This document shows positions 12,196 through 23,722 of a DNA stretch of 64,000 bases, piece by piece. The translations under genes were made by a program, and so were the position numbers. Positions within the stretch are counted from its first letter, which is position 1. Each line of letters starts with the position of its first letter. This DNA comes from Toxotes chatareus. Lineage: Eukaryota > Chordata > Actinopteri > Toxotidae. Location: the NCBI GenBank assembly GCA_016801885.1, contig CM028888.1:6618501-6682500 (forward strand), given 5' to 3'. The notes below the pieces were generated by a model. That model was not told the DNA's origin, did no database searches, and worked only from the letters and a program-made list of their open reading frames with translations.

Positions 12196-14100
12196 TCAGT
12201 AGGTGTTTCCTGGAGCCATACGAACTATCTGTTTATTTTTATCAGTGACAAAAAGTCACAAAGATGAGTAAACAGAGAGGGACACAACAGTACTACATAA
12301 GAAAAAACATTGCATGTATATTGGATGTCCGAGGATTATAGGAAAAGGTGGACGATGCAACAATGCATCTATGCAGGGCAAACTTTTTTATTTTTTATTC
12401 AACTTTTCTTCCATCCTCCTTTTTCCCTTTTTGAACTTTACACTTTTACGGCTGTCACGGCTTTGGGCCATCCTGAAACCCTGAGGAGGACTGGTTAAAT
12501 GCCAGCTCCTGCATATTATTCTGAAGTGTGAATACGGTATTTGGGATATTACCTTCATATGTTTGTCACTAGAGAATCTGGCTCAACAATGATGCCTGTA
12601 TTTTTTTTTTTTTTTTTTTTTTTTATTTGACAGAGTCCTGTGGGAGAACTGTGCTGCCACTGAAGTTGAAAGAGAGTCTGATAAGTAAGTTCCTGTGGCC
12701 TAGAATTAGCATTTCACTTTTATCTGTGTTGCAAATTTAGGTTGTTATTTTTTTGTGTGTGTGTGTTGTTGTTGCAGAGAGATGAAAGATTTAAGTACTC
12801 AAAGATTTCGTGATTTTTACATTAGCTCCTTTGTATTTCCTGGCTCGTCTGAGATGTCACAGCAAGAGGCATTCTGATCTGTGCTTTTAGGGGTCAGCCT
12901 CACAGCAGCTAGCAATGAGTACATCCTTCTGCCGTAAGTAGAGCATCAGTCAGGCAGTAAGATGTGTCTGCTATAAATGTGAGTCGATGGAAGGAAGAAT
13001 TCTGTTGTTTTCCCATTTCTCATGAAAGTAAAGTTAAGATCAGTGAATTAAAGTTTGGGTCCAACTGTGAACTTTTAACCTCCATCTTACTGTAAGTCCT
13101 GGGTTAATATATACAGCCATACTCTGGCTAGCTTTCTGTAACCTGAAGATAAGTTTAGCTCAAAGCTCTGCCATGCAATAGCCACACAAATAATTTATCA
13201 AAATTCTAACGGGTTAACTTTGTGTCAGTGAAGGGATCGATCAATCATTTGAGAAGCAGTAGACACCGTAGAGAAGAAAATCCAATGCTGAATAATTCAG
13301 AGCAGTACAGAAATACACCAAAGAACATAGAGTTTCTTCTCTTGTCAAAGTTAGAAAATATCGTCTTATGGTTTAACTCTTCAAGCCAAATGATATCAGC
13401 ACAAGACTGCAGCTAATGTAAATTGTTGTAGCATCATTAATATGAGCCATGTAGTTTGCAGGCTGTTAATCAGCGTTACTAGTGAAGGAAAGCAGCGCAG
13501 GCAGGTAGTGATGTATGAGTTGATGAAAAGTTTGATGTGAAAAGCTGTCAAAATTTTAGACACTTTAGTCACTGCAGTGTCATCTGAATTGAACAAAATC
13601 GAATAGTACATCAGCTGTTCATATCAGCCAAAACACTGTACACACTGAATACTGAACTGTTGCATTAAATCTTCTTTTACCACATTTCCTTCTAAATAAA
13701 TGCTAAAATATGTAAAATTTAAAAAAGCGTGTACCGAACATACATTTCAAAATTTAAAAACGCATTAAGTTATTTTTTTTAATTAAATTTATTCTCCTTT
13801 GAATGCATTATTTATTTTCACCCGTGACGGAAAGCAACCTTTACTCAAGTACAGTATAAGTACAACTTCACGCGTATTTCCATTTGATGTTACTTTATAC
13901 TTATACAGGAAAACAATTTAACTTTTCACTTCACTATATCTGACAGTGATAGTTACTTACTTACTGACACTTCAATATATGATTTTGAAATGGCCCATCC
14001 TGTATATTAACTTTTTAAAATAAATTTTGTTTAGTACTTTGAGTATATTTTGAAATGTTTTAATTTCACATTCGTACATTAAGAAAAATACGATAGCAAG
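12196..14100. other. Intergenic, no gene seen
   Basis: AT-rich upstream flank of OVCA2. It contains a T homopolymer of about 24 at 12601-12624 and a short (TG)n at 12756-12765. No open frame with family similarity, and no DPH1 coding sequence, which lies directly upstream of OVCA2 in mammals. Confidence 0.6.
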
Positions 14101-14373
14101 GGTTTTATTTTGAAAAGAATTAACGGAAGCAGTTTTCATTCATTCCGGCACAACACCGGCTGCCCACAGTTGTGCAGCAACTTTCTCGATCTGATGAGTT
14201 TTAAACGCTAAATAACTAATTTCCCGTCCTTCAGATATCCCACTGTGAATTTGAACTCTGTAGTTAAAGTGTTGTGCTATATGACAACGACTTGTTATTC
14301 TGTAAATATAAATACTTTCCGACCTAAAGTAGGAACTGGACTTGTCCGGCTAGCTAGCTAGGCTAACCCTTCC
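14101..14373 (+). promoter_or_regulatory. Probable OVCA2 promoter and 5' UTR
   Basis: Immediately upstream of the OVCA2 start codon. ETS-like GGAA cores occur in ACGGAAGC (about 14124) and on the opposite strand in CATTCCGG (about 14141). A GCTAGCTAGCTAGG-type run at 14349-14367 sits 6 bp before the ATG. No TATA box at a sensible distance is evident. The transcription start is not determined. Confidence 0.45.
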
Positions 14374-17090
14374 ATGGCTCCTCTCCGGGTTCTGTGCATA
14401 CACGGTTACCGCCAGAACGGCAGCTCGTTCCGTGAAAAGACGGGAGCTCTGCGGAAGCTGCTGAAGAAACAGGTGGAGCTTGTTTATCTGAGCGCGCCGC
14501 TCAGCGTGCAGCAAGCCGGCAGTGAAGGTGGGTCATCGTCCGCACCGAGACACACTGAAGGGGGGGGTAACAAGTAGCTAGTAAAAGTACGGAAGTGGAT
14601 ATAAGAAGTTAGCTTTCACTTTGGAGATTGCTTACATCTACAGTTAATAAATAACTAGATAACGAGAGATTAGATGCATTTATGTATAAATTCGTAAACT
14701 CTGGTCAGATCTTCTTCTAAGTTACAACTATGAACAAACAATCTATTTTTTATCTAATAAACAAATTAATGTGTTTTTCTTGTCTATATTCATTCAGACA
14801 TTCACAGTGTTGCTTGGAAAAAGTATGCGAACCCCTTAATGACAGAATTAAAAGCTAAAGCTAAGAGTCAGGAGTTAACAAAGCTGGAGTCCAATCAGTG
14901 GAACAACATAGGAGGCATAAGGTATGAATTCCTAGGTTTATCAAGGTGTCTTACAGTCTACAGGATAATGTCAGAGTGGCTGTCTGCCAGCTGAAGCTCA
15001 ATAGTTGGTTGATTCAGTAAGACAATGACCTTAAACATCAATTTAAATGTACTACAGAATGAATAAAAAAAAAAATCCACCTGTTGCAGAGACCGTAACA
15101 AAGCTGACAACAAAGCCGTAACGAAGCTGCTTCTCAGCTGAAGCAGCTTCGTGAGTAAGAATCGTCCAAAATTCCTTCTGTATGTTGTGCACATCTGATC
15201 TGCATCTACAGAAAGCTCTTGTTTGAGGTTATCACTGCCAAAGGAGGTTCGACCCAATGCTGGGTTGCAAGGGTTCACTTACTTTCTTCACCAGCTCTGT
15301 GAATGTTTCATGGGTGTGTTAAAAAGAGACATTGTTGTGACTTGTGTTAGTGGCAGAAGTACAATTGTTTTTGTCTGTATTTGTGAAGCTCAGGTCACAT
15401 TTTACTACCAATTAATGCAGAAAACCAGGTAATTCCAAAGGGTTCATATATATATATTTTTTTATTCCATTGTAATAAGTACTTAAATGCAGACAAGATT
15501 ATTTTAACAAATTTAGATATTTATTCTTTGAATAATTTTCAAATGTGACTATGCTTTGCAAATTCTACTGTCTTTAAAGCTGCAACAATTAGTCGATCTA
15601 TCGGGCAGTTGAAAGAAAATTGATCTGCAGGTATTCTGATCAATTCTTTGATCCTTTGAGACATTTTTTGAGTAAAAATACAAAAAAATCCTTTGGCTTC
15701 AGCTTTTCCAGTGTAAGTGTTTGCTGGTTTTCTCTGTTTTATATCATAGTAAACTGAATATTTATCTGAAAGAAAACTTTTGAAAATGTCAACAAGGACT
15801 CTGGGAAAACATGAAAGGGAATCAGTTATGAATAATTGATTTAATCAAGAAGGTGGTTTTCTGATTAATCCATGTTGAAAATAATCATTAGTTTAATTGA
15901 CCTTTTTGAAAAACTAGGACATACCAATATTACATTTATCACCTGTCAGATACTATGTACATGGTCTTGAAAAATAAAAAAGCAAATATCTGTTTTTTGA
16001 AATTGGAAAATTATGATCACCACAACAACCAATATGTGTTCTTATCTTGAAGGGGAGATGCTGCAGGTGACCATGAATATTTTGGCTTAGTTGGTTAATT
16101 TCAGTAGATAATGTTAGTTGATATAGAATAATATTATTTTGTTTCTACACCATCTATAGTTTTGTAGCTTAACAAAGAGTGAATTATATCCACAGCAGCT
16201 AAAACAAGACGATTCATTCAACCTGATCCTAAATCGTCTGTGAGCTAGAAGTAACTTTGTGCTTGTACTAAAACTATTTTAAATATCAAATCATGCAAAT
16301 GTTAAACTGTATTTAGTCGTCAGACTGAAACAGAAAACTGCACTCATGCAGATTTAAATTTCCACAAAGAATGTTGACCTATTTTCATGTACAAATAACA
16401 ACATTAATGCTGTAAAACAATAAATGCTTGTATTTATGTCCTAATTAATCATGGTCACATAAAGATTCATTTTCAGTGGATGAAAGAAACTTTTGTTCCA
16501 CTCATCTGTGGTGCCTCTCTTTGAATTTTACAGCACAATAAACACTTTCTTCTTCTGTCCTTTCAGAAGCCCCAGTGAAGGAGAATGGTTCAGGTCCTGG
16601 CCCTGGAGGTGACGAGGATCCCAGGGGATGGTGGTTTTCTGACGTCCAGGCTCGGAGTTTCAACGCTCAGCAGCAGTGTGAGGAAAGCCTGGGGCTTGAT
16701 GAGAGTGTGACAGTTGTGAGAGAAGCTGTGAAGGACCAAGGTCCATTTGATGGCATTCTGGGCTTTAGTCAGGGAGCAGCATTTGTGGCTATGCTGTGCT
16801 TTCTTCAGGAGCAAAAACTGGAGCCAGAGTTCAGCTTCCGCTTTGCCATCCTTGTCGCTGGTTTCCGCAGTGCGTGTAAGGAACACCAAAAATTCTACAA
16901 CGCTCCCCTCCAAATCCCCTCCCTGCATGTGTTTGGACTGGAGGACCGAGTCATCCCTGACAACATGAGCAGGGAGCTCCTCCCCTCTTTTCAAGACCCT
17001 CAGGTCCTGACACATCCCGGTGGCCATTTTGTTCCTGCTGCATCCACTCACAGACAAACCTACCAGGACTTTCTCAAGAGGTTCCAGTGA
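14374..17090 (+). CDS. ovca2: OVCA2 serine hydrolase, two exons (225 aa)
   Basis: Alpha/beta-hydrolase of the FSH1/OVCA2 family; mammalian OVCA2 is an esterase preferring long-chain alkyl ester substrates. Coding exons are 14374-14527 and 16567-17090, joined in phase 1 by a GT-AG intron, giving 225 codons against about 227 in human. Exon 1 has the family start LRVLCIHGYRQNG. Exon 2 has GWWF, the nucleophile elbow GFSQGA (Ser119), GLEDRVIP (Asp178) and HPGGHFVP (His205), a complete catalytic triad at positions equivalent to the human residues. The start was chosen because the family N-terminus begins MA-LRVL and the ATG follows an in-frame 5' UTR. A short acidic/glycine-rich insert (about residues 57-70, ENGSGPGPGGDEDP) follows the junction and is lineage-variable in the family. 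In human it lies beside DPH1; here DPH1 is not seen upstream. Confidence 0.95.
14800..15455. mobile_element. Non-autonomous DNA-transposon-like repeat in OVCA2 intron
   Basis: The intron segment opens with CAGTGTTGCTTGGAAAAAGTATG and GAACCCCTT (written here in two parts) and contains the complementary AAGGGTTCACTTACTTTCTT near 15269 and a second CCAAAGGGTTCAT near 15436. I recognise this arrangement from non-autonomous fish elements whose ends read as GTTGCTT...GTGAACCC inverted repeats. It is diverged and may be nested. An internal imperfect inverted repeat of GAAGCTGCTTCTCAGCTGAAGCAGCTTC sits near 15124-15151. No transposase is present. Confidence 0.55.
15456..16566. other. Rest of OVCA2 intron
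   Basis: AT-rich intron sequence up to the exon 2 acceptor (TCTTCTGTCCTTTCAG). I see no gene, strong repeat or RNA element in it. Confidence 0.7.
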
Positions 17091-17315
17091 GAAGAGCTAC
17101 AATTTGTAAATAAGACTCCAGCACTTAAATATAGCCAGGGCATGTTGATTATTTAATGTTGTGGCATCTTATGATAACATAATTGATCCCAGAGGCACTT
17201 CGGCGCAAGGTCATGACCGTTGGATGCTGGGGGTTTTTTTCCCTCCTCTGATCTGATCCATCCAAAACAATTCAAAGACTGCTGGCCTTCTCAGGGAAAA
17301 TGTCTTGTAATAGTC

Positions 17316-17321
17316 AATAAA
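17316..17321 (+). terminator. OVCA2 polyadenylation signal
   Basis: Canonical AATAAA about 225 bp after the OVCA2 stop codon, followed within 30-60 bp by T/GT-rich sequence. It is the first canonical hexamer after the stop. Confidence 0.65.
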
Positions 17322-17379
17322 TAAGATGAAACCTGTTTATTTTATGTTCTCTGGTCTCTGTTTCTTTTTTGTGAGCTGT

Positions 17380-19400
17380 GTAAAATCTTTACTATTACCT
17401 TTAGTGAAGAATTGTTGCTGGATTAATTCCTAAAATGTAGATGAGGTCACCTTGAATGCAGTCTCTTCTTGAAAACATTCATGCGGTTGCACTTATTTGT
17501 ACACACAAAAAATAAGTGGTAGAAGTAATTGTGTGAAAAGTGAAAAACGAGAGAAGTTCACACCTTTCCTTCATTTCACACCTCCACGCTCCTGGCCAGT
17601 CGCTGCGTAAAGGGAGTGTGATTGTAGGATTGTCGGTTTTGGAGAGATACAAAATGTTTGGATGCAGGCCCTCTTTTACCGCCTTCAGAAAGGGCGTTTT
17701 CAGATGCTGCAAGAAGATCCAACGAGCACTTTGTTTGAAGTTTGCTGAAGCAGACAGGCAGATGGGAACACTCTGGGAATTTGTTTGGGAACTAGATAAA
17801 TATCAGGAAATATTTTGCATTATTTATTTTACAGGAACAGATGTAGATATTTTCCATTTTTCCCTACAGGAATCTCAGTAGCAGAAGCTAAAGCATGTTC
17901 TCCCCTTCATAAAAACAAAACTGTAGTAGGAGAGGACTGACATTTCTAGATGCTGGGAACACTCCACCATAATTGTGGAAAGTTATGACAAGAATTTTAT
18001 ATCAGAACCACAATGGAAAACTTGATTTAATAAGTTTAACTAATATTTTTGCACAACGTAGCTTTGCAAACTTTGCTTTACTTGTGTAAAATTGTGACAG
18101 CTGTGTAACAGCAAGTAGTTACTGAAAAATATACATCTGAACACGATAACTGCTCAAACAATCTTTACACGTCATTATATGGTTATTGAGTTATTTTCAC
18201 CCATATTGAAGTTACATTGGAGTGTTTGGGAGTATCAGGTGTCAAAGTAATGGAGAGCTAGTGTGCCATTCAGAGGCGATGTCTCTCAATGATTTCTTTA
18301 GGTGTTTTGGTTTTGGGGATGCTTGAAGGTGTTTCCTCATATGTGGGTGATATAGACAGGTTTATGTACACGCTCAAATGCACAGGGTTCAAGGACATGT
18401 TGTTCTTTTATAACTGAAGCATGTGCATGTCAGACTGCGATCGTTCGATTGTTTCCAGATGTGCGTTAGCTTTCTCTCCTCTCTACCTCTCTCTCCCCTT
18501 CCCTTTTTGCTTTCATCTCCCACCGGCCTCTACCTCGCTTCGAACTCTTCTCAACATCCTGCTCCCTTCCACAGCCTGTGTGTCATCAGCTTTGGGCGCA
18601 GCATACCCTATCACATGTCTGCCACATTTATGACATGGAACGAAATAGTTTTGTTTGTCTGGATATCTAAAAGTCGGCTCTCGATCCAGAAACTAAAGAC
18701 GACTGTGTGCACTTGAAGGTGGTTAATTGCCTTGCTGAGATGTATTTCCACAGCAGAATAGCTTATATTAAGCACCAGTGTCCTCTCTTGTAAACACACA
18801 CCCTTGCTCTCTTAACTAGGCTGTCTTGTGTTTATAACATGTCACCTGTTTCAACACCTAATGAGCCTCTGTCACCACTCACACGCATAGATATCGTGGC
18901 TATGTGGTCTTGTTTCTCCATCACAGCCCTCGTATTCGTTCTCTCCTGTGCTCCCCTGTGGCCCTTGTGTCCCTCCAAGACCTCACAGCGCACACACACA
19001 CACACACATTCATACACATGGTTTTGATAACAAGTAGAGACGAACGGAGAGAGTGAGTGAGCGGGGGAAACAGTAAAAGAAAAACACAGAGGGTCACTCT
19101 TGCCAGTAAGTTTTACAACAGAGCCGTGACTCTCTTCTCAGGAATCCGTTCCCCCTGTTGCACAACAACCGGGAAATAATGGAATGAGAGACAGAGACAG
19201 ATGAGGGTGGAGTTATCCTCCCTCCCTCCTCCTCTGCCTCCCCCTCTCCCACTCTGCCTCTCTGGCTGTTGTGGTTAAAAAGGGAGAGTAAGGGCACATT
19301 CAAGTTTTCATCGCAAAGGATCAGTTTTTCCCTCTTCCCCCAGTGGATTATGGGGGCTGGAGCTCGGGGAAGAGGGGTGTGTCAGAGCACAGATGGGCTC
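17380..19400. other. Intergenic, no gene seen
   Basis: No open frame with recognisable similarity. A pyrimidine-rich block lies near 18475-18535, a (CA)n run at about 18990-19009, and a CT-rich block at 19215-19262. Small open frames here overlap on both strands and look like chance. Confidence 0.6.
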
Positions 19401-19468
19401 TATTTTGATTATGGAGCGTTTGTTGTTGTGGGAGACGGAAGGAGGGGAGGGGCCACATAGTGCATGCC

Positions 19469-19476
19469 TATATAAG
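19469..19476 (+). promoter_or_regulatory. TATA-like promoter candidate for unknown transcript
   Basis: TATATAAG within GCCTATATAAGAC, preceded by a GGAGGGGAGGGGCCAC GC-box-like stretch at 19440-19455 and by TATA-free G-rich sequence. A start about 30 bp downstream (around 19500) would give a leader with a 31-codon open frame at 19512. No protein family matches it, and no coding exon follows on the plus strand before SMG6. It may drive a non-coding RNA, or be a chance match. Confidence 0.3.
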
Positions 19477-19649
19477 ACTTGCACTTAAACTCCAAAGAGC
19501 CTGGTCATCCCATGGCCCAGGCTCGTCCAGACACTGTCAAAGCTGACCAACTCTGCTTTGTTACTACAGCTCCCACTACTGACAGCTCTCACTGGAATAA
19601 ACTGTGACTACGAGATATTCAGCAGAGGACTTGAGATTTTTTTTTTTTT

Positions 19650-20944
19650 TTTTCAACCTGGCCTACAACTTTTGGATTTACATGATAATAATCTACAGTA
19701 AACTACAGATAATCTACAGTGCTGAAGACAGAGGAACTGTTGTGTAGTTTGGATATTTAACCTGAGTTTTCACACCTATGTGAAAAGATGGATATTGGAT
19801 TGATATCAATATCAACAAGTTTATGTCTGCGCATGACTGCATGTGTGTACGCGTGCGTTTGCACTGTGAGATTGGTATGCTGGTGCAGATGGATGTGATG
19901 TAACATCAAACTGGATGTTTTCCAGAAGAATGGCCTGTGTCCAGAATCACATGGGATTTAGCCATGCCTCTCTGCTTCCTGTGTTTGTTTGCATGTGTGT
20001 GTGTGTGTGTGTGTGTACCTGCATAGTTTGCATAGAAAAAGAGAGTAACCTCATGATGTGAGGGCTGGTTAGATAGCGCAGTGTTTGAGGTGTGTTGACA
20101 CATGAAAGAGGGAACAGAGGGAGTATATTTAGAGTTGTCAGTCAAATTGCTATTTAAAGAACAGAAAAGGCAAAGAAAGTCAGTTGATGTCAGCTAACGA
20201 CACGAAATTGCACAGTGCAGAAATCTGATGTGTGATATCTAGGCCCTAACAACAGGCAGTGGGTGCTCACGTGTGTGCGTGTGTGGGTGTGTGGGTGTGT
20301 ATCCGCACATTTTTTTCCTCCATATGGGTGTGATTTGGTCATTTGTTATTCCATGCTTGCGTACTCACACGCTTCTGGTTTTCTTCTACTTTGTGGTTTT
20401 CTTGTTTGTGTGGACAAAGTGTACTTTGGCTGAGGCCAATACTTGTCTGGTTGTTGTTCTCGCCCAGCCAGCACACGTAGCTTCTTTCTGTCCATTCCCC
20501 TCACTGATTCAGATGTGTGATATATTGGCACCTATTTGTTCAATGGTCCCGTCACCTGGAAAAATTTCCCTTGTGATTGACCGGTCAGCCTGTCCAGTGA
20601 GGGTGTATCCGGTAAAAACAAAAAGGCACTTTGATACCAGATGTAACTATGTTCAGAGGTCGTTGTATTGTTGATTGTCGACTGAGGAGGTACAGAGGTG
20701 AACTAAGGACACAGCTGAGGCCTTCTGAAGTTAGGGCAGCAGCCGTTTGATGTATGATGTCATCTGCAGTCATTTGTCTGCTTGTGTGCTTTACTGGAGT
20801 GTTTTTGAGGCCGTGGCTGGGCCCTGGCGAGGAGAGCTGTGGTTTGGCTGTCCTTATAGGTGCCTAACTGACACTACAGGGGTAGATATTAGTCATCGTG
20901 ACTATGGAGGAGGACTGTGGTAGAGTCTGCATAACACTGAGAGT

Positions 20945-20975
<31 letters not shown>

Positions 20976-21495
20976 GCATTTTTTGGCTCACATATCCACA
21001 AAAAATGTGAACACTGTTGTGCAATCTTGTTTTGTTTCAGACAATTATTAAGAGGTTTGGGGACATTACAATAATGCCGTCAAGAGCCTTTGCAGTGCTT
21101 GTGTAGCTCAGTGATATTTGTAGAGGAACACCACGCAGACTAAAAGTCAGAAGTTTTTGGAGCACTGAAAAAAAAAAATTTAACAGTCAAAGGGTTACTA
21201 AAGTAATGATCATAATGAAAGTCATAAAACCGTGATTGGTATTTAATTACACCAGACTTCCTCTGGGACCTAATGGTGACCTGAGATTGATACTAATATT
21301 TACTTGAAGATAAAGGTCTGTGGGTTTCATCATTTATTATAACTATACAGGAGTTAATCTTGGAAGCATTTCCATTCTACAATATGCAAACCACTTTCAA
21401 ACTGACAAGATAAATCTAAAGGAATATTAAATAGCAGTCATCCACAGTGGGTGACCAGTGGAAGCCTTCCTTAAATGTGGCTTGACCTGCAGTGA

Positions 21496-21496
<1 letters not shown>
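19650..21496. other. Intergenic, simple repeats only
   Basis: Holds a T run near 19638-19653, (TG)n near 19994-20016, GTGTGGGTGTGTGGG near 20280-20300 and (GA)n near 20941-20972. No gene is supported. Confidence 0.6.

Positions 21497-21587
<91 letters not shown>
21497..21587. repeat. (TG)n microsatellite, about 45 units
   Basis: An essentially uninterrupted TG dinucleotide tract of about 90 bp, the longest simple repeat in the window. Alternating purine-pyrimidine tracts of this length can adopt Z-DNA and are length-variable within populations. Confidence 0.97.
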
Positions 21588-21588
<1 letters not shown>

Positions 21589-23001
21589 TCACAGATACCT
21601 TCTCGGCCCTGAACAGTAAGAGTTTATGTGCTGTTGTTTAACAGTCAGCACATGAGCTTTTACGGTGCAGGGAGACAGAGGATAAACAACTGTTCTTTCA
21701 ACATGTCTTCCTTTTCTTCAAACATTCATCATGCAGCAAATATGTTGCCATTTTAAAAGATCACGGACAAAGACACTGATGAGTGGCACAAATCTGATGT
21801 CTGAGGATGCATTGAAGAGTGAAACTGTTTTCTCTCCATAAACTTCTGTAAACAGTCAGTTTTTGTGCTTTGTGATTAGTAGTGACAGAGTTACGTGCCT
21901 CATTTGATTGTACCACTCTGGAAGTATAATTGTGTATATTGTTTCAATCTGTTTTTCATCTTAGTGATTAAAAATGCCTAGTCTGCGTGGTAACACAGTT
22001 TACAAAGACTTTTTATGTTATGAATGAAACTAATTTCACCATGGTGCAGCCAACAGGCTCCCTGAATTGCTCGGTTCTCTGTGTTTTTTTTTTTTTTTTC
22101 TCTACACTATTTTTCACTAACTTTGAACAGTCTTGTCCAACAGTCTTGGATGTCTGAGAGTTTGGACATCTGCCACACGTAATCTGAATGAGAAATCTAC
22201 CTTTCTGTCATGCTGGAATCTGGAGTCACTTTTTGTCTTGCTTTATCCACCTTTTCCACTCTTTACCAGCATCTGTCACAGTCATTTACAAACTGTGAAA
22301 ACTGAACACAGGGGAACACTAAAAGGCGTCTACATTAGCAGGTGTCCACAGAACACTGAGGCAAATGTTTTTAATTTTTATTTTTATATTATTGAATCAC
22401 AGGCACATCTTTTGCTCCAAAATGTTTTAGCTTGGGAAGAGTTTGCCACATTTGATATAAGAAGAGGACACAGGCAAATCCTGACCTGTAGGGGGCAGAA
22501 TAACTCTGGATATTAGTACTACTTGAGGAAGAATGGACCAAGGACCAGTCTGTTCTTTGTATGTATGTGTTTTTTGCAAGCATACCACGTGTGTGTGTGT
22601 GTGTCTGCATGTGAGGGTGTACACATGTGGGTTAGCCCACCTGTGTAGGATCCAGCGTGTGGTTTGTGTCTGCCTGCAGGTTACTGCGCTGCCCACTGGG
22701 AATTCCTGGTTGTGCTGCTTTGAAGTGAGGCTGCTCTTGTCTGATAAACAGAGAGTGAAACAGGTGTTGGAGCTGGCTGACTCATCTGTTCAGCATGTGC
22801 TCTTTGCATTTATTACCGAACTCAAGGATCAAACCTTAAAGAAACACATTACACCTAATAAAATAAAAGTGAAATGCCATATGTGTCTATATGTGTCATT
22901 GCATACTTTATTGTTAAACTTTCTTTGGTCAATCAGATACATTTACATTATGTGTATTATTGTGATATTATGTGGAATCAAAACACTCTATGTTAAGTCT
23001 T
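21588..23001. other. Intergenic downstream of the miR-132 hairpin
   Basis: Contains a T run at 22087-22100 and (GT)n at 22588-22604. Lies 3' of the miRNA cluster on the minus strand, so the primary transcript may extend into it. No gene recognised on either strand; the plus-strand frames at 22133 and 22533 have no family similarity and lack exon signals. Confidence 0.5.
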
Positions 23002-23040
23002 AAGTCATTTGATTAGATACCATATCTAATCAAATGACTT
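23002..23040. other. Perfect 18-bp inverted repeat with 3-nt loop
   Basis: AAGTCATTTGATTAGATA at 23002-23019, loop CCA at 23020-23022, and the exact reverse complement at 23023-23040. There are no mismatches. It is AT-rich and lies about 187 bp 3' of the miR-132 hairpin when read on the minus strand, so it would fold as a second stem in the same primary transcript. The loop is too small and the stem too short for a canonical miRNA precursor. Function unknown. Confidence 0.9.
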
Positions 23041-23221
23041 GCACAGAAACCTGCAGCCATAAAAAAAAGTCCAACTGACTCCAGACAGCAGTGTACATGG
23101 ATGAGTCAACGACCTCTGACCTGCTTTCTAAATTTCAACAGATAAATCAAAAACAAACTTAATCTTTAGCTATAAACTAACTTTTTCTTTCTTTCTTTCT
23201 TCCTTCCTGATGGCATCTGCC

Positions 23222-23293
23222 CCTAACGACCATGGCTGTAGACTGTTACCATGGTGCTGTTGCTAAAGTAACAATCTAAAGCCACGGTCGCCA
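23222..23293 (-). ncRNA. mir132: miR-132 precursor hairpin
   Basis: Read on the minus strand, the 3p arm at 23227-23248 is identical over all 22 nt to the vertebrate miR-132-3p I recall, with seed AACAGUC. The 5p arm at 23267-23288 starts ACCGTGGCTTTAGATTG and pairs with it around an 18-nt loop that contains GCAACAGCACCATGG. miR-132 is a CREB-induced neuronal microRNA that promotes dendrite growth, in mammals acting through p250GAP and MeCP2; these targets are known biology and not visible here. Its partner miR-212 lies about 350 nt upstream in the same transcript. Precursor ends are approximate. Confidence 0.97.
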
Positions 23294-23627
23294 TGGAGAC
23301 AGCAGGGTGGAGGAGGAGCCGGAGTTGGCATGGTAACTGGAAACTGGAAACCGCAAAGTCTCATTGGTTTGAGCTTGGATATTACGCACTTAAATGGTGT
23401 AGGACTCCCCCAATGCAAGCCCACACAGGTTTCCTTTCTGAGCCAGGAGACAGACGGGGAGAGACAGAGAAAGAGATTTCTAGTATATGCGGTCAGCTTC
23501 AACTATCAAGTCAACCATTTTGAAAGTACTGAGCATTATTTCCATGGTGTTATTTGTCCTTTAGGTTGACATCACTACGGCATAGCCTCTGCGTGTCCAT
23601 GTTGTCTTCAGCCTGGTGTTTGGTGCA

Positions 23628-23722
23628 TTGCCAGGCTTCAGTAGCCATGACTGTAGACTGTTACTGTACTGTGACACTGTATAAGCAGTAAGCAGTCTAA
23701 AGCCAAGGTGCTGATGCTCTGG
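23628..23722 (-). ncRNA. mir212: miR-212 precursor hairpin
   Basis: On the minus strand, the 3p arm at 23643-23663 reads TAACAGTCTACAGTCATGGC plus one base, the fish form of miR-212-3p, sharing the AACAGUC seed with miR-132. The 5p arm at 23687-23709 starts ACCTTGGCTTTAGACTGC, matching the miR-212-5p pattern. The loop (about 23664-23686) is longer than that of miR-132. Pairing continues outside the arms (CAGAGCATC with GAAGCCTGG-like sequence). It is 5' of miR-132 in the same orientation, as in mammals, so both are expected from one primary transcript. Precursor ends are approximate. Confidence 0.96.

Noticed and set aside
1..14100. DPH1 expected upstream of OVCA2
   Set aside because: No frame with DPH1-like sequence was found in the upstream 14 kb.
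16590..17057. A 155-codon minus-strand frame under OVCA2 exon 2
   Set aside because: Antisense shadow of OVCA2; the sense frame has the complete catalytic triad.
22533..23003. A 156-codon plus-strand open frame next to the miRNA cluster
   Set aside because: Starts in (GT)n, has no similarity, and covers AT-rich sequence antisense to the miRNA transcript.
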